Part shown: positions 42,007 to 51,676 of the stretch, one piece after another
How positions within the stretch are numbered: position 1 is the stretch's first letter
How the letters are laid out: each line of letters begins with the position of its first letter
NCBI RefSeq assembly: GCF_026015885.1
Contig: NZ_JAPDUG010000002.1
Span: forward strand, 124,001-188,000
DNA from: Halocynthiibacter sp. SDUM655004
Lineage (GTDB): Bacteria > Pseudomonadota > Alphaproteobacteria > Rhodobacterales > Rhodobacteraceae
Direction: 5' to 3'
Length of the DNA stretch: 64,000 nt
Position numbers and translations under genes: made by a program
Notes under the pieces: model-generated
Database searches by the model: none
What the model saw: only the letters and a program-made list of their open reading frames with translations
Told to the model about the DNA's origin: nothing

Positions 42007-43020
42007 ATGACCAACGCGCTGCAAGCCATGCTTTCGGAGAGGGATTGGATTCTCGCTGATGGGGCAACCGGAACCAACCTCTTTAATATGGGGCTGTCAT
42101 CTGGTGATGCACCAGAGCTTTGGAACGTCGAAGAACCAGAGAAAATCAAGGCGCTCTATAGCGGCGCCGTTGATGCTGGCAGCGATCTGTTCCTAACCAA
42201 CACATTCGGCGGCAACGCCAGCCGCCTCAAGCTGCATGACGCCCAAAACCGCGTTCGCGAGTTGAACATTGCAGCGGCACACCTCGCCCGCGACATCGCA
42301 GACGCAGAGGATCGCCCAGTGATCGTTGCTGGTTCTGTTGGGCCTACTGGCGAAATCATGGAGCCAATGGGAAGCCTCACACACGCGATTGCCGTTGAGA
42401 TGTTCCACGAGCAAGCCGCAGCTCTTAAAGAGGGTGGCGTTGATGTGGTTTGGGTTGAAACCATTTCCGCCGCCGAAGAATTCCTTGCTGCTGCCGAGGC
42501 TTTCAAACTCGCAGATATCGACTGGTGCGGCACCATGAGCTTTGACACGGCCGGACGTACGATGATGGGGCTAACCTCGTCTGATCTTGTTGATCTCGTT
42601 GCCAAGATCGAAAACCAGCCGCTCGCCTTTGGCGCAAACTGCGGTGTTGGTGCGAGTGACCTGCTGCGCACGGTCCAAGGTTTCTCGGCTCGTGGTCCTG
42701 TTGTTCCGCTTATTTCCAAAGGCAACGCGGGTATCCCGAAATTCCACGACGGCCACATTCACTATGACGGCACGCCCGAGTTGATGGCTGACTATGCCTG
42801 TCTCGCTCGTGACAGCGGCGCGACAATCATCGGCGGCTGCTGCGGCACCACGCCTGAGCATTTGAAAGCGATGCGCGAGGCGCTGGAAACGCGCGAGAAA
42901 GGCCCCCGCCCCTCGCTCGAAACAATTACAGAGCGCCTCGGCGGTTTCTCTTCTGCGGGCGACGGCACCGGCGAAGACGCAGCCAAACCAGAGCGCACAC
43001 GCCGCCGCCGCCGCGGTTAA
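42007..43020 (+). CDS. Homocysteine S-methyltransferase (betaine/B12-type, BmtB-like)
   Basis: 337 residues with a homocysteine-binding (beta/alpha)8 barrel at 1-300. Zinc ligands are C212 (AFGANCGVG) and C278/C279 (IIGGCCGTTPEH). The N-terminal LADGATGTNLFNMGL is the usual opening. The last 40 residues are polar and end RTRRRRRG. Followed closely by a corrinoid protein and a DUF1638 gene, so it probably transfers a methyl group from a corrinoid carrier to homocysteine as part of a split methionine synthase. A betaine-dependent role is the other option. Ribosome site GAAAGG. Confidence 0.88.
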   Translation: MTNALQAMLSERDWILADGATGTNLFNMGLSSGDAPELWNVEEPEKIKALYSGAVDAGSDLFLTNTFGGNASRLKLHDAQNRVRELNIAAAHLARDIADAEDRPVIVAGSVGPTGEIMEPMGSLTHAIAVEMFHEQAAALKEGGVDVVWVETISAAEEFLAAAEAFKLADIDWCGTMSFDTAGRTMMGLTSSDLVDLVAKIENQPLAFGANCGVGASDLLRTVQGFSARGPVVPLISKGNAGIPKFHDGHIHYDGTPELMADYACLARDSGATIIGGCCGTTPEHLKAMREALETREKGPRPSLETITERLGGFSSAGDGTGEDAAKPERTRRRRRG

Positions 43021-43198
43021 GTAAATCGTATCTTCCGGCAGGCAAACTGGCGGAAACCACATAATTTCGGGGCTTTGCCCCCAATGGGGTCGGAATTTCC
43101 GCTGCTTTGGTCGTAAATCACCAAACACACCCGCAGCGCTCCGACCAAGAATAACAGGACCACCCCGCGCGCCCGCGCCTTTTTGATAGGGACAGACC

Positions 43199-43891
43199 AT
43201 GGCTGACGACGAAGACATCATCCTGAGCGAACTTTCCGACGATGAACTCGTGCTGCAGATGCAGGACGATCTCTATGACGGAATGAAAGAGGAAATCGAA
43301 GAAGCCGTAGAAATCCTTTTGGAACGTGGCTGGGCTCCTTATGACATTCTAACCAAGGCTCTGGTTGCTGGGATGACAATCGTGGGACACGACTTCCGCG
43401 ATGGTATTCTCTTTGTACCTGAAGTCTTGCTTGCAGCAGGCGCAATGAAGGGTGGCATGGCAATCCTGAAACCGCTGCTGGCCGAAACCGGGGCGCCACG
43501 TATGGGCAAGATGGTAATCGGTACAGTCAAAGGCGACATTCACGACATCGGCAAAAACCTCGTCGGCATGATGATGGAAGGCGCTGGTTTTGAGATCATC
43601 GACCTCGGCATCAACAACCCTGTTGAAGACTACCTTGATGCGCTGAAACGTGAGGACGCGGATATCCTTGGAATGTCCGCCCTGCTTACCACCACCATGC
43701 CCTATATGAAGGTCGTGATTGATACGATGGTTCAGGAAGGCATCCGCAACGACTACATCGTACTCGTTGGTGGCGCACCGCTTAACGAAGAGTTCGGCAA
43801 AGCGATCGGTGCAGATGCATATTGTCGTGACGCGGCGGTTGCTGTGGAAACGGCCAAGGAACTCGTAGCGCGGCGGCACAACCAGCATTAG
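43199..43891 (+). CDS. Corrinoid (B12-binding) methyltransferase protein
   Basis: 230 residues: a four-helix cap at 15-95 (LYDGMKEEIEEAVEILLERGWAPYDIL, FVPEVLLAAGAMKGGM) and a Rossmann B12-binding domain with the ligand motif GDIHDIGKN (His115 is the lower axial base), FEIIDLGINNPVE and VLVGGAPLNEEFGKAIGADAY. Matches MtbC/MtgC-like carriers and the B12 module of MetH. Carries the methyl group to the homocysteine methyltransferase encoded before it. The methyltetrahydrofolate or other methyl-donor partner is not in the window. Confidence 0.93.
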   Translation: MADDEDIILSELSDDELVLQMQDDLYDGMKEEIEEAVEILLERGWAPYDILTKALVAGMTIVGHDFRDGILFVPEVLLAAGAMKGGMAILKPLLAETGAPRMGKMVIGTVKGDIHDIGKNLVGMMMEGAGFEIIDLGINNPVEDYLDALKREDADILGMSALLTTTMPYMKVVIDTMVQEGIRNDYIVLVGGAPLNEEFGKAIGADAYCRDAAVAVETAKELVARRHNQH

Positions 43892-43997
43892 GGCAAAGCA
43901 GAGACAACCTTGTTTCGGCACCTTCAGGGCTAAAAATTAGATGCGGCGCTCCATATATCATTGAAAGACCACAGGTTTCGCAAAGATTGGAGTGCCC

Positions 43998-44195
43998 ATG
44001 CCGCGCAATAAGTTCATTCTTCTACTGAGTGCCGTTTTCGCTGCGGCCGCAGGAACCGTATTTATCGGCAGTTTTCTTGCCGAAAGCATCTCTGCACCGT
44101 GGGTTGGCATGTTAATCGGCCCTCTGATGCTATTGGCCTATGTCGCGGTTCGCGTTGTCAGAGCCCGCCTTGAAGCTGACCAGACCGACACATAA
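43998..44195 (+). CDS. Small two-span membrane protein
   Basis: 65 residues, ATG after GGAG. Two hydrophobic segments (FILLLSAVFAAAAGTVFIGSFLAE and WVGMLIGPLMLLAYVAVRVV) with a short loop and charged tail. No family recognised. Located inside the corrinoid-methyltransferase/DUF1638 group and on the same strand. Confidence 0.7.
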   Translation: MPRNKFILLLSAVFAAAAGTVFIGSFLAESISAPWVGMLIGPLMLLAYVAVRVVRARLEADQTDT

Positions 44196-44221
44196 ATCAA
44201 ACTCCCTCTAAGGGGCTCCAC

Positions 44222-44866
44222 ATGCCTACCGGCGATCAACCGTTAAACGACCAAACGCTAACCGACCAAGAGATCGCGCCGGTGAAGTCCGGTTCGACCC
44301 TTTTGATCGCCTGCGGCGCGCTTGCACATGAAATTTTGGCCCTCAAGAAGCTGAATGGATGGGATCACCTCGCTCTGCGCTGCCTTCCGGCAAAGCTGCA
44401 TCTGTTCCCCGAGAAGATCACCTCCGAGGTGGCCCGTGTTGTCAACGAAGAGCGCGAAAATTTCAACAGTATCTTTGTCGTCTATGCAGATTGCGGCACG
44501 GGCGGACAGCTTGCCGCTTATTGCGCAGAACAAGGCATCGAGATGGTACGCGGCCCGCATTGCTATGCGTTTTATGAGGGTGTCGATGCTTTCGCTGCCC
44601 ACGACGATGAAATCACCGCCTTTTACCTAACCGACTTTCTGGTTCGGCAGTTTGATGCCTTTGTCATTAAACCCATGGGCCTTGATCGTCATCCCCAGCT
44701 TCGAGATGCCTATTTCGGCAATTACACCAAACTTGTGTACCAAGCCCAAACAGACGACCCCGCACTCACAGAAAAAGCGCGCGCCTGTGCAGAGCGGCTT
44801 GGCCTTGCGTTTGAACGGCGGCTTACGGGCTATGGCGATCTTATACGCGAGCTATCGCGCGCCTAA
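44222..44866 (+). CDS. DUF1638 domain-containing protein
   Basis: 214 residues matching DUF1638 from about residue 25: IACGALAHEILALKK, LHLFPEKI, FVVYADCGTGGQLAAYC, VRGPHCYAFYEG, FYLTDFLVRQFD and LDRHPQLRDAYFGNYTKLVYQAQT. Conserved Cys and His residues (ACGALAHE, YADCGTGG, GPHCY) suggest metal or corrinoid interaction. The family occurs with corrinoid methyltransferases, and it does so here. Activity not established. Confidence 0.88.
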   Translation: MPTGDQPLNDQTLTDQEIAPVKSGSTLLIACGALAHEILALKKLNGWDHLALRCLPAKLHLFPEKITSEVARVVNEERENFNSIFVVYADCGTGGQLAAYCAEQGIEMVRGPHCYAFYEGVDAFAAHDDEITAFYLTDFLVRQFDAFVIKPMGLDRHPQLRDAYFGNYTKLVYQAQTDDPALTEKARACAERLGLAFERRLTGYGDLIRELSRA

Positions 44867-44875
44867 CGCTGCAAA

Positions 44876-45298
44876 CTAAAGCGTCTCTTGTGCAATTCGA
44901 CGGATACGCTCGACCATAGACCGCACACCGTTTGAACGCTGCGAAGATAGATGCTCGTCAAGTCCCAGACGACCAAGCTCAGCGCCCGCATCAACCTCAA
45001 GCACCTCACGGACCGTCAGGCCAGAATATAGAGCCTGCAAAACGGCAACGAGGCCACGCACGATCATTGCGTCGCTTTCACCGCGAAAATCGAAAATCGC
45101 ATCTGCGCCCTGCCCTTTTACCGCAGGCATCAACCACACTTGCGACGCACAACCGTCCACTTTGGTGGCAGGAACGCGGAATTCTTCCTCAAGCGCATCC
45201 AACTCCTGCCCCAACTCAATCACGTGCCGATAGCGGTCTTCCCAATCGTCCAGGAACTCGAACGTTTCCGCAATTTCCTCAAATGCCTGACTTGCCAT
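44876..45298 (-). CDS. sufE: SufE-family cysteine desulfuration protein
   Basis: 140 residues from ATG after GGAGCAG. Acceptor Cys at 50 (VPATKVDGCASQVWLM) and the terminal LSSQRSNGVRSMVERIRRIA typical of SufE. Accepts sulfur from SufS for Fe-S assembly. Not next to suf genes here, as is common for this family. Converges on the DUF1638 gene. Confidence 0.94.
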   Translation of the reverse strand: MASQAFEEIAETFEFLDDWEDRYRHVIELGQELDALEEEFRVPATKVDGCASQVWLMPAVKGQGADAIFDFRGESDAMIVRGLVAVLQALYSGLTVREVLEVDAGAELGRLGLDEHLSSQRSNGVRSMVERIRRIAQETL

Positions 45299-45459
45299 TG
45301 TCTGCTCCGTCGCTAATTCGTGCCAACAGTTAGGCGTCAGAACGCCAAAGGTCCAGAGGCGGTTTGACGCTTTTCCATTCGCGGCCTTTTCAAAATGCCC
45401 AGAGTGCGCTACGCCTTTCACATATTGATGAGTTTTCAGTCGCGTAAGGAATACCCGCC

Positions 45460-45933
45460 ATGAAGAACCAAACTCTGGCCCTTGCAACATGTGCGCTTTT
45501 TCTGGCGGGATGCAGCAGCGTTTCGGATTCCAATTACAATCCGCTAAACTGGTTTGATGGCGATAGTTCGGACCAGCAGCTCGAGCCAGAAGAAGGTTAT
45601 GTAACGGTTACTGATCCGCGAAACCTGATTGCCGACGTTCGAGAATTGAGGATTGAACCGACCCAGGGCGGCGTTGTCGTTGCCGCTATGGGAATGCCAC
45701 CAACCCAAGGGTATTATCGCGCCGATCTTATCTCGCCGACCAATAACATTCCGGAAAACGGGACTCTCACACTCGAATTTCGTGCTGCGAAACCACCGAC
45801 GCAACAGCCCGTTTCAACAGAGGTCTCTCGAGAGGTTTGGGTTGCCTACTTCCTGTCGAGCATAGAGCTTCGGAATATTCGCCAAATCCGCGTGGTTGGC
45901 GCAAACAACAGCCGCACCAAGAGCAAACGCTAA
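45460..45933 (+). CDS. Putative lipoprotein
   Basis: 157 residues. N-terminal signal with lipobox LAGC at residues 15-18 (ALATCALFLAGCSS), then a short linker and a probable beta-rich domain (VTDPRNLIADVRELRIEPTQGGVVVAAMGMPPTQGYYRADL). Conserved-looking but no family recognised. RBS is weak. Divergent from sufE and convergent with rnd. Confidence 0.7.
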   Translation: MKNQTLALATCALFLAGCSSVSDSNYNPLNWFDGDSSDQQLEPEEGYVTVTDPRNLIADVRELRIEPTQGGVVVAAMGMPPTQGYYRADLISPTNNIPENGTLTLEFRAAKPPTQQPVSTEVSREVWVAYFLSSIELRNIRQIRVVGANNSRTKSKR

Positions 45934-45966
45934 TTAAATCGGCGACGGAGTAGTCTGACCCAGAGG

Positions 45967-47124
45967 TCAGACGTCAACCACATCCACGGTCTGGCCTTTA
46001 AGCGCCAAAGCAACTTCGCCACGGCATAGGCGCAAAGCGTCTCGCCCGAACACCTCGGCCCGCCAACCAGAGAGCGATTTAACATCTCTCTCCCCTGCCG
46101 CGATCTGGTCAAGCTCTGCGGAATTGGCGATGAGCTTCGGAGCCACGCCGGTAATTTCGCACTTTGCCTTGAGCAAGACTCGCAAAAGATCGGCCAAGGC
46201 CGGATTGACCTGTAGCTTGTCGCGCGACCGATCCGGTCGTGGCAACTTGTCAGCCGGTTTCGACAAGCCTGCTTCAACGGCGGCAAGGATACCATCTGCA
46301 ATGTCGCCCCGCCGCGCCTCTCGTAGCAACAAACGACTACGGCCAAGGTCTTGACCTGTTTTGGGTTTGGTCGAAGCAAGTTCGAGCAATGCATCATCCT
46401 TAAACACACGATTGCGCGGGATGTTGCGGCTCTGGGCATAGCTTTCACGGAACTTTGCAAGCTCCATAACCACGCCCATGAACTTGGCGCTGTTGGTGCG
46501 GGTTTTGACCCGCTTCCAAGCATTCTCTGGTTCGACAATATAGGTCGAGGGGCTCATAAGCACCTGAATTTCTTCTTCTACCCATTTGGAACGATTGGAC
46601 TTCTTTAGTTCTTCGGCAAGAAACTCATAGATCACCCGAAGATGCGTCACATCGGCCAGCGCATAATTCTTCTGTGCATCAGTCAGCGGGCGGCGCGACC
46701 AATCGGTAAAGCGCGAAGTCTTGTCGATCTGGGCTTTGGCCACTTTCTTGACCAACGTTTCATAGCCAACCTGCTCGCCGAACCCACAAACCATCGCGGC
46801 AATCTGGGTGTCAAACAGTGGTTTTGGAAGGACATTACCCTCTATGTAGAAAATTTCGAGATCCTGCCGCGCGGCATGGAAGACTTTCACAACGTTTTCG
46901 TTGGCAAAGAGCTCATAGAGCGGCGCCAGCGACAGGCCCTCAACCAGCGGATCGACCAAAACTGCGTCTTCTTCGGCATCGCCTTTGACGGCCAATTGCA
47001 CAAGGCAAAGTTTGGAATAATAGGTGCGCTCGCGCAGGAATTCCGTATCAACAGTCACATAGGGCATTGTGGCCGCCCTTTGACAAAAGGCTTCCAACTC
47101 GGCCGTCGTTGTAATGGTGATCAT
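45967..47124 (-). CDS. rnd: Ribonuclease D
   Basis: 385 residues. DEDD exonuclease domain at 1-200 with the metal-binding motifs VTVDTEFLRERTYYSKLCLVQLA, HAARQDLEIF and YALADVTHL, then an HRDC domain near 210-290. Trims the 3' ends of tRNA precursors and other stable RNA. The usual length is about 370-390. Confidence 0.95.
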   Translation of the reverse strand: MITITTTAELEAFCQRAATMPYVTVDTEFLRERTYYSKLCLVQLAVKGDAEEDAVLVDPLVEGLSLAPLYELFANENVVKVFHAARQDLEIFYIEGNVLPKPLFDTQIAAMVCGFGEQVGYETLVKKVAKAQIDKTSRFTDWSRRPLTDAQKNYALADVTHLRVIYEFLAEELKKSNRSKWVEEEIQVLMSPSTYIVEPENAWKRVKTRTNSAKFMGVVMELAKFRESYAQSRNIPRNRVFKDDALLELASTKPKTGQDLGRSRLLLREARRGDIADGILAAVEAGLSKPADKLPRPDRSRDKLQVNPALADLLRVLLKAKCEITGVAPKLIANSAELDQIAAGERDVKSLSGWRAEVFGRDALRLCRGEVALALKGQTVDVVDV

Positions 47125-47200
47125 ATAGCGCTGTACTTTTTCTTGTTCTTTCAGTTTCTGCGATCTTAGGCAAAGAGTTGCAGAAAGGAAAGAGAACCCG

Positions 47201-47794
47201 TCAGGACAAGTTCAAAAGCTCGCGTTCGCCTTTGATAAACCGACGAAGCACCGCCGGATAAAGCTTATGTTCAAGAGGAAGGATACGTGCCGCAAGCGCA
47301 TCGTGCGTGTCTCCTTCAAGGATTGGCACCCGCGCTTGGCCGAGAATCGGGCCGCCATCAAGCTCCGCGGTCACTTCATGCACGGAACACCCAGCTTCGG
47401 TATCTCCTGCTTCGATTGCACGAGCATGGGTGTTCAACCCTTTGTATTTCGGCAGCAGCGATGGATGGATATTGAGCATCCGCCCTTCCCAACGCGCCGT
47501 GAATTCCGGTGTCAGGATACGCATGAACCCTGCGAGGCAAATCACATCTGGCTCTGCGCGCTCCAAGGCGTCTGTCACAGCCGCATCAAACGCCGCGCGG
47601 TCTTTGCCGAACGGACGGTGATCAATCGCGACAGTGTCGATCCCGCGCGCAGCCGCTTTGGCAAGACCGCCTGCATCAGGGTTGTTTGACAGCACCAAAC
47701 AGGGGCGCGCCGGATGCTCGCCCACCATATCCTCACAGAGCGACACCATGTTGGAGCCCCCCCCGGAGATCAGGATTGCAACGCGTTTGCTCAA
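47201..47794 (-). CDS. purN: Phosphoribosylglycinamide formyltransferase
   Basis: 197 residues. Catalytic Asn-His-Asp: [14 protein letters not shown]...[24 protein letters not shown] and [20 protein letters not shown]. Formyl-tetrahydrofolate-dependent third step of purine synthesis. Start overlaps the purM stop by four bases. Confidence 0.97.
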   Translation of the reverse strand: MSKRVAILISGGGSNMVSLCEDMVGEHPARPCLVLSNNPDAGGLAKAAARGIDTVAIDHRPFGKDRAAFDAAVTDALERAEPDVICLAGFMRILTPEFTARWEGRMLNIHPSLLPKYKGLNTHARAIEAGDTEAGCSVHEVTAELDGGPILGQARVPILEGDTHDALAARILPLEHKLYPAVLRRFIKGERELLNLS

Positions 47795-48837
47795 AGAAGC
47801 GACCCTGTATAGCGAACGCCTTCGCCCTTGGTCACGCGGCCAATGGTAAATACTGTTTCACCCTCCGCGCGTAGCAGTTCAGCAATTGCCTCGGCGCGGC
47901 TTGCGTCAACCGAAAGCACCATACCGATACCAGAGTTGAAGGTCTTGAGCAGCTCGGCCTCTTCGATTTTGGCGACACCAGCGAGCCAGCTAAAGACGGG
48001 CGGCAACTCCCATGCACCAAGATCAATATCTGCACCTAGCCCTTCCGGCAAAACACGCGGCAAGTTTTCTGTGAGGCCGCCACCTGTTATATGGGCAAGG
48101 GCATGCACCCCGCCTGCCCGCACAGCAGCGAGCGTTTGTTTTACATAGAGGCGTGTCGGCGCCAGAAGTGCCGCGCCAAGCAAACCCTCTCCAAAGGGCG
48201 AGTCGGCGTCCCAGCCAAGGCCCGAAACCTCAACAATTTTTCGTACCAGAGAATACCCGTTGGAATGCACACCATCGCTGGCCAGACCAAGCAGCACATC
48301 GCCTTCGGCGACGTCTGCAGGCAAATCAGCGCCGCGTTCCATCGCGCCAACCGCAAAGCCCGCTAGGTCAAAATCGCCGTCGTGGTACATGCCTGGCATC
48401 TCGGCGGTTTCGCCACCGATCAGCGCAGCACCTGAAAGTTCGCAGCCTTTGGCAATGCCGTTGATGATCGCTGTGGCCTGATCCAGTTCAAGTTTGCCTG
48501 TGGCGAAATAATCAAGGAAAAACAGTGGCTCCGCGCCCTGACACACAAGATCGTTAACGCACATTGCGACAAGATCAATGCCGATTGTATCCACATTGCC
48601 CGTATCAATCGCAATCCGGAGCTTGGTGCCGACACCATCGGTTGCTGCAACCAGAATTGGGTCTTTATAGCCAGCATCCTTAAGGTCAAAGAGCGCCCCA
48701 AATCCGCCGAGACCAGCCATCACACCAGATCGCGCGGTCTTTTTTGCAGCTGGCTTGATCCGGTCGATCAGAGCGTTGCCTGCGTCAATATCCACGCCTG
48801 CGTCTGCATAGGTCAGGCCGTTTTTTCCTTGTGTCAT
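47791..48837 (-). CDS. purM: Phosphoribosylformylglycinamidine cyclo-ligase
   Basis: 348 residues of usual AIR synthetase length. [51 protein letters not shown] and [17 protein letters not shown] identify it. First gene of the purM-purN pair. Confidence 0.97.
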   Translation of the reverse strand: MTQGKNGLTYADAGVDIDAGNALIDRIKPAAKKTARSGVMAGLGGFGALFDLKDAGYKDPILVAATDGVGTKLRIAIDTGNVDTIGIDLVAMCVNDLVCQGAEPLFFLDYFATGKLELDQATAIINGIAKGCELSGAALIGGETAEMPGMYHDGDFDLAGFAVGAMERGADLPADVAEGDVLLGLASDGVHSNGYSLVRKIVEVSGLGWDADSPFGEGLLGAALLAPTRLYVKQTLAAVRAGGVHALAHITGGGLTENLPRVLPEGLGADIDLGAWELPPVFSWLAGVAKIEEAELLKTFNSGIGMVLSVDASRAEAIAELLRAEGETVFTIGRVTKGEGVRYTGSLL

Positions 48838-49071
48838 CGGAGCACCTTTCTCGCTGTTGGCGCTGCTTTAGCCTAAGGGTGGTTAAATTGGAACCTTCAT
48901 TGCGCGTTTGACAGCCAGAAATTAGCGCGACATGCAGAATTCTGTTCCCCAACGACGAACGGATGGTTCACCATGACCAGTGCGAATTGGTGACCTATTG
49001 GAAAACAACGCCCGCCCATGGCCAATGCCGCTTGACGCCCTTAGCGAAGCTGCGTAATCAACCCGTCAGGC

Positions 49072-49148
49072 GGGCCTGTAGCTCAATTGGTTAGAGCAGA
49101 GCGCTCATAACGCTTTGGTTGGGGGTTCAAGTCCCTCCGGGCCTACCA
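49072..49148 (+). tRNA. tRNA with anticodon CAU (Met or Ile2)
   Basis: 77 nucleotides with encoded CCA. Acceptor GGGCCTG pairs with CGGGCCT; D-arm GCTC...GAGC; anticodon loop CTCATAA gives CAU; T-arm GGGGGTTCAAGTCCCTC. Not an initiator tRNA, since it lacks the C1-A72 mismatch and the three G-C pairs at the anticodon stem. Elongator Met versus lysidine-modified Ile2 cannot be decided here. Confidence 0.9.
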
Positions 49149-49183
49149 TTTCCGCCAGTTTTCCGATTATTTTCGTAAAAACG

Positions 49184-50512
49184 CTACCGAGCCAGGATCA
49201 AATCCGCCTGCAACCCACCCAAACGTTCGCTGCGCCCGAGTTTCAGTGCCCCACCATGGGTGCGCGCCACATCAGCAGCAATCGCCAAGCCAAGCCCGAC
49301 GCCTGATCCCCTGTTCTGATTTCGTGCCGGAACCAGCCTTGAAAACGGCTTAAGGGCTTCTTCCCGATCTGCCTTAGGTATGCCAGGGCCAGGGTCCTCA
49401 ACTGAAATCCGCAATGTTCGCTCTGTGGCTGTGATGCTCACCTCTGCAGCGCCACCGTAGCGCAGCGCGTTCATAAGCAGGTTATCCAAAGCACGACGCA
49501 CCCCAACAGGACGCAGCATGAACATATCCGTTTCTTCAATGCCTCTGACCTCGACAAGCTGCACATCCCCGCCGCCACGGCGCAGATCAGCAATCGAGGC
49601 CGTTACCAAAGGAAGAAGTGCGCATTCCACAGCTTCTTCGCCAACATCGGAACGCGCGAACTCAAGAAAAGCGTCAAGCAACCGCTCCATCTCGTTCACG
49701 TCTTCTTCGAGCGCTTTCACATCATCACTTTGCTCTAGCATCGAAAGCCCAAGCTTAAAGCGGGTCAGCGGACTTCTAAGATCATGCGACACACCCGACA
49801 GCATCATGGTCCGCTGCTCGATATGTCGCTCGATACGGTGCCGCATATCGAGAAACGCCCGCCCCGCAGCGCGGACTTCTAGCGCTCCGGATGGGCGATA
49901 CGGAACCACGCGCCCCTTACCAAAAGCAGAGGATGCCTTCGCAAGACGCCGGATCGGACGCATTTGATTGCGCAAGAAAATAAATGATATAATTGCCAGC
50001 AGGATTGATGTTGAAAGTGTCAGAACAAGAAGCTGGTGTGGATTTCGCGCCGATACGCGCGAGCGCTGAAACACGACTCGAATTTGTCCATGATCGGTCG
50101 GAAGCCACAAAAGTACGCGCCGCCAACTTCGGGACAGATTGACCTCGACGCCCTCTGGAAATTGCTCCTCCAGTGTCGCGATAATCGAACGGCCGGACAA
50201 ATCGACAAAACTGCGCGACGTTGCCGCTTCCTCGTCATCTCGGAACAAGATCGATAGTCCGAATTCCTGTGACAAGTCCTGTGCAACGCCAACGGCCTCG
50301 GCCTCACTCTCTGCTTCGTTGATCCTTTCGACGACATAGCGCAGTTCATATGACAGATTGTTTGTCATTTGCGCTGTAACGTCGTCATATAGACGCTGAA
50401 CGAAGATGATCGACACCACAATCTGGATTACCACAATTGGCAACAACAGAATGAGCGAGGCCCGCGCGTAAATACCGCGCGGCGTGAATTTCTTTAGCCA
50501 GGCAAAGAACAT
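49184..50512 (-). CDS. EnvZ-like sensor histidine kinase
   Basis: 442 residues: two spans around a short periplasmic sensor (IVVIQIVVSIIFVQRL at about 25-45 and VLTLSTSILLAIISFIF near 165), a HAMP domain (RNQMRPIRRLAKASSAFGKGR), the H-box SGVSHDLRSPLTRFKLGL, and ATPase motifs NLLMNALRYGG, VEDPGPGIP and GSGVGLGLAIA. Similar to EnvZ-family kinases; the partner response regulator is not adjacent. Divergent from the MBL-hydrolase gene. Confidence 0.88.
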   Translation of the reverse strand: MFFAWLKKFTPRGIYARASLILLLPIVVIQIVVSIIFVQRLYDDVTAQMTNNLSYELRYVVERINEAESEAEAVGVAQDLSQEFGLSILFRDDEEAATSRSFVDLSGRSIIATLEEQFPEGVEVNLSRSWRRVLLWLPTDHGQIRVVFQRSRVSARNPHQLLVLTLSTSILLAIISFIFLRNQMRPIRRLAKASSAFGKGRVVPYRPSGALEVRAAGRAFLDMRHRIERHIEQRTMMLSGVSHDLRSPLTRFKLGLSMLEQSDDVKALEEDVNEMERLLDAFLEFARSDVGEEAVECALLPLVTASIADLRRGGGDVQLVEVRGIEETDMFMLRPVGVRRALDNLLMNALRYGGAAEVSITATERTLRISVEDPGPGIPKADREEALKPFSRLVPARNQNRGSGVGLGLAIAADVARTHGGALKLGRSERLGGLQADLILAR

Positions 50513-50554
50513 GCCAAACCGTACCCAAGCCCTTGCGATTAGGAAAGCCGCATA

Positions 50555-51490
50555 ATGACGACCGCGCCAAAAGATATTGCTGTCTTAACCAAACCGCCAC
50601 AAGCTGGACAGATCACGGACCTTGCCGATGGCCTTCGTGTTCTCCTTGCGCCTAATCCCTCGCCTATGACCTATTGGGGTACAAACACCTATTTCATCGG
50701 CACGGACAACATCGCAATCATCGATCCCGGGCCAGACAATCCAGATCACCTCAAAGCAATATTAGAAGCTGTCGGCACCTCCGAGGTGAGCGCCATCCTT
50801 GTTACTCATAGTCATCTTGATCACTCCCCCCTCGCCCGACAACTATCTTTGGCATGCGGTGCACCGATCTATGCGTTCGGCAAATCGACCGACGGCCGCA
50901 CGCCTCAAATGAACGCGCTCGCGGCGACAGGTGATATTGAAGGCGGCGAAGGCGTGGACATCGACTTTGCGCCAGATCAACGCCTCTCCGATGGTCAATC
51001 CCTACAAGTAGGGTCACACACCCTTACAGCAATCCATACGCCCGGTCATTTTTGTAATCACCTTTGCTTTCGCTGGGGGGAACTCCTGTTTTCTGGCGAT
51101 CACATAATGGGATGGGCAAGCACGCTCATCTCACCACCAGACGGCGATCTGAGCCAATATCGCGAGTCACTTGATAAATTGCTTGGTACCGGCGCAACGT
51201 ACCTTCTACCTGGACACGGGCCCGCGGTTTCAGAGCCCGACTCTGTGATCCAAGCGCTGAGCGAACACCGGAATGACCGCGAGTCGCAGATACTGGCCGC
51301 GCTTACGGACGAACCACAGTCTCTCTCTGCGATCACTCACAAAATCTATACCGATATCCCCAAAGCCCTACTCCCTGCGGCCTCTCGCAACACCCTTGCG
51401 CATCTCATTGATTTGAATAACAAAAATATAGCAAGAGTTTCTGGGCCGCTTGGAACACGCGGACAATATTCGCTAAATTCCAAGAGTTAG
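50555..51490 (+). CDS. MBL-fold metallohydrolase
   Basis: 311 residues. The metal motif is THSHLDHSP (HxHxDH) near residue 90, with further ligands GHFCNHLCF and SGDH. The C-terminal helical tail (SAITHKIYTDIPKALLPAASRNTLAHL) is the one seen in RNase Z/LACTB2-like hydrolases. Substrate unknown; family members act on thioesters, lactones or nucleic acids. Confidence 0.9.
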   Translation: MTTAPKDIAVLTKPPQAGQITDLADGLRVLLAPNPSPMTYWGTNTYFIGTDNIAIIDPGPDNPDHLKAILEAVGTSEVSAILVTHSHLDHSPLARQLSLACGAPIYAFGKSTDGRTPQMNALAATGDIEGGEGVDIDFAPDQRLSDGQSLQVGSHTLTAIHTPGHFCNHLCFRWGELLFSGDHIMGWASTLISPPDGDLSQYRESLDKLLGTGATYLLPGHGPAVSEPDSVIQALSEHRNDRESQILAALTDEPQSLSAITHKIYTDIPKALLPAASRNTLAHLIDLNNKNIARVSGPLGTRGQYSLNSKS

Positions 51491-51561
51491 CGGTTTTTTT
51501 GATTTTTCTGTCAAATCCCTCTGGACGCCGCAAAACCGAGTTGCTATATCGCCCGTCATGG

Positions 51562-51636
51562 TCCGGCGTAGCTCAGCGGTAGAGCAGTTGACTGTTAATC
51601 AATTGGTCGTAGGTTCGATCCCTACCGCCGGAGCCA
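51562..51636 (+). tRNA. tRNA-Asn (anticodon GUU)
   Basis: 75 nucleotides with encoded CCA. TCCGGCG/CGCCGGA acceptor, GCTC...GAGC D-arm, TTGACTGTTAATCAA anticodon arm with GTT, TAGGTTCGATCCCTA T-arm. Confidence 0.97.
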
Positions 51637-51647
51637 ATTAACCCCTT

Positions 51648-51676
51648 AAGTCTCAAAGGTTTGAGGGTACTTTTCC
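51648..51676 (+). terminator. Probable terminator after tRNA-Asn
   Basis: CTCAAA-GG-TTTGAG stem, extended by AGT/ACT, followed by TTTT. Confidence 0.55.

Noticed and set aside
43040-43090. Hairpin GGGGC...GCCCC between the homocysteine methyltransferase and corrinoid genes
   Set aside because: Short stem without a U-run and with a tiny loop; not convincing as a terminator or riboswitch.
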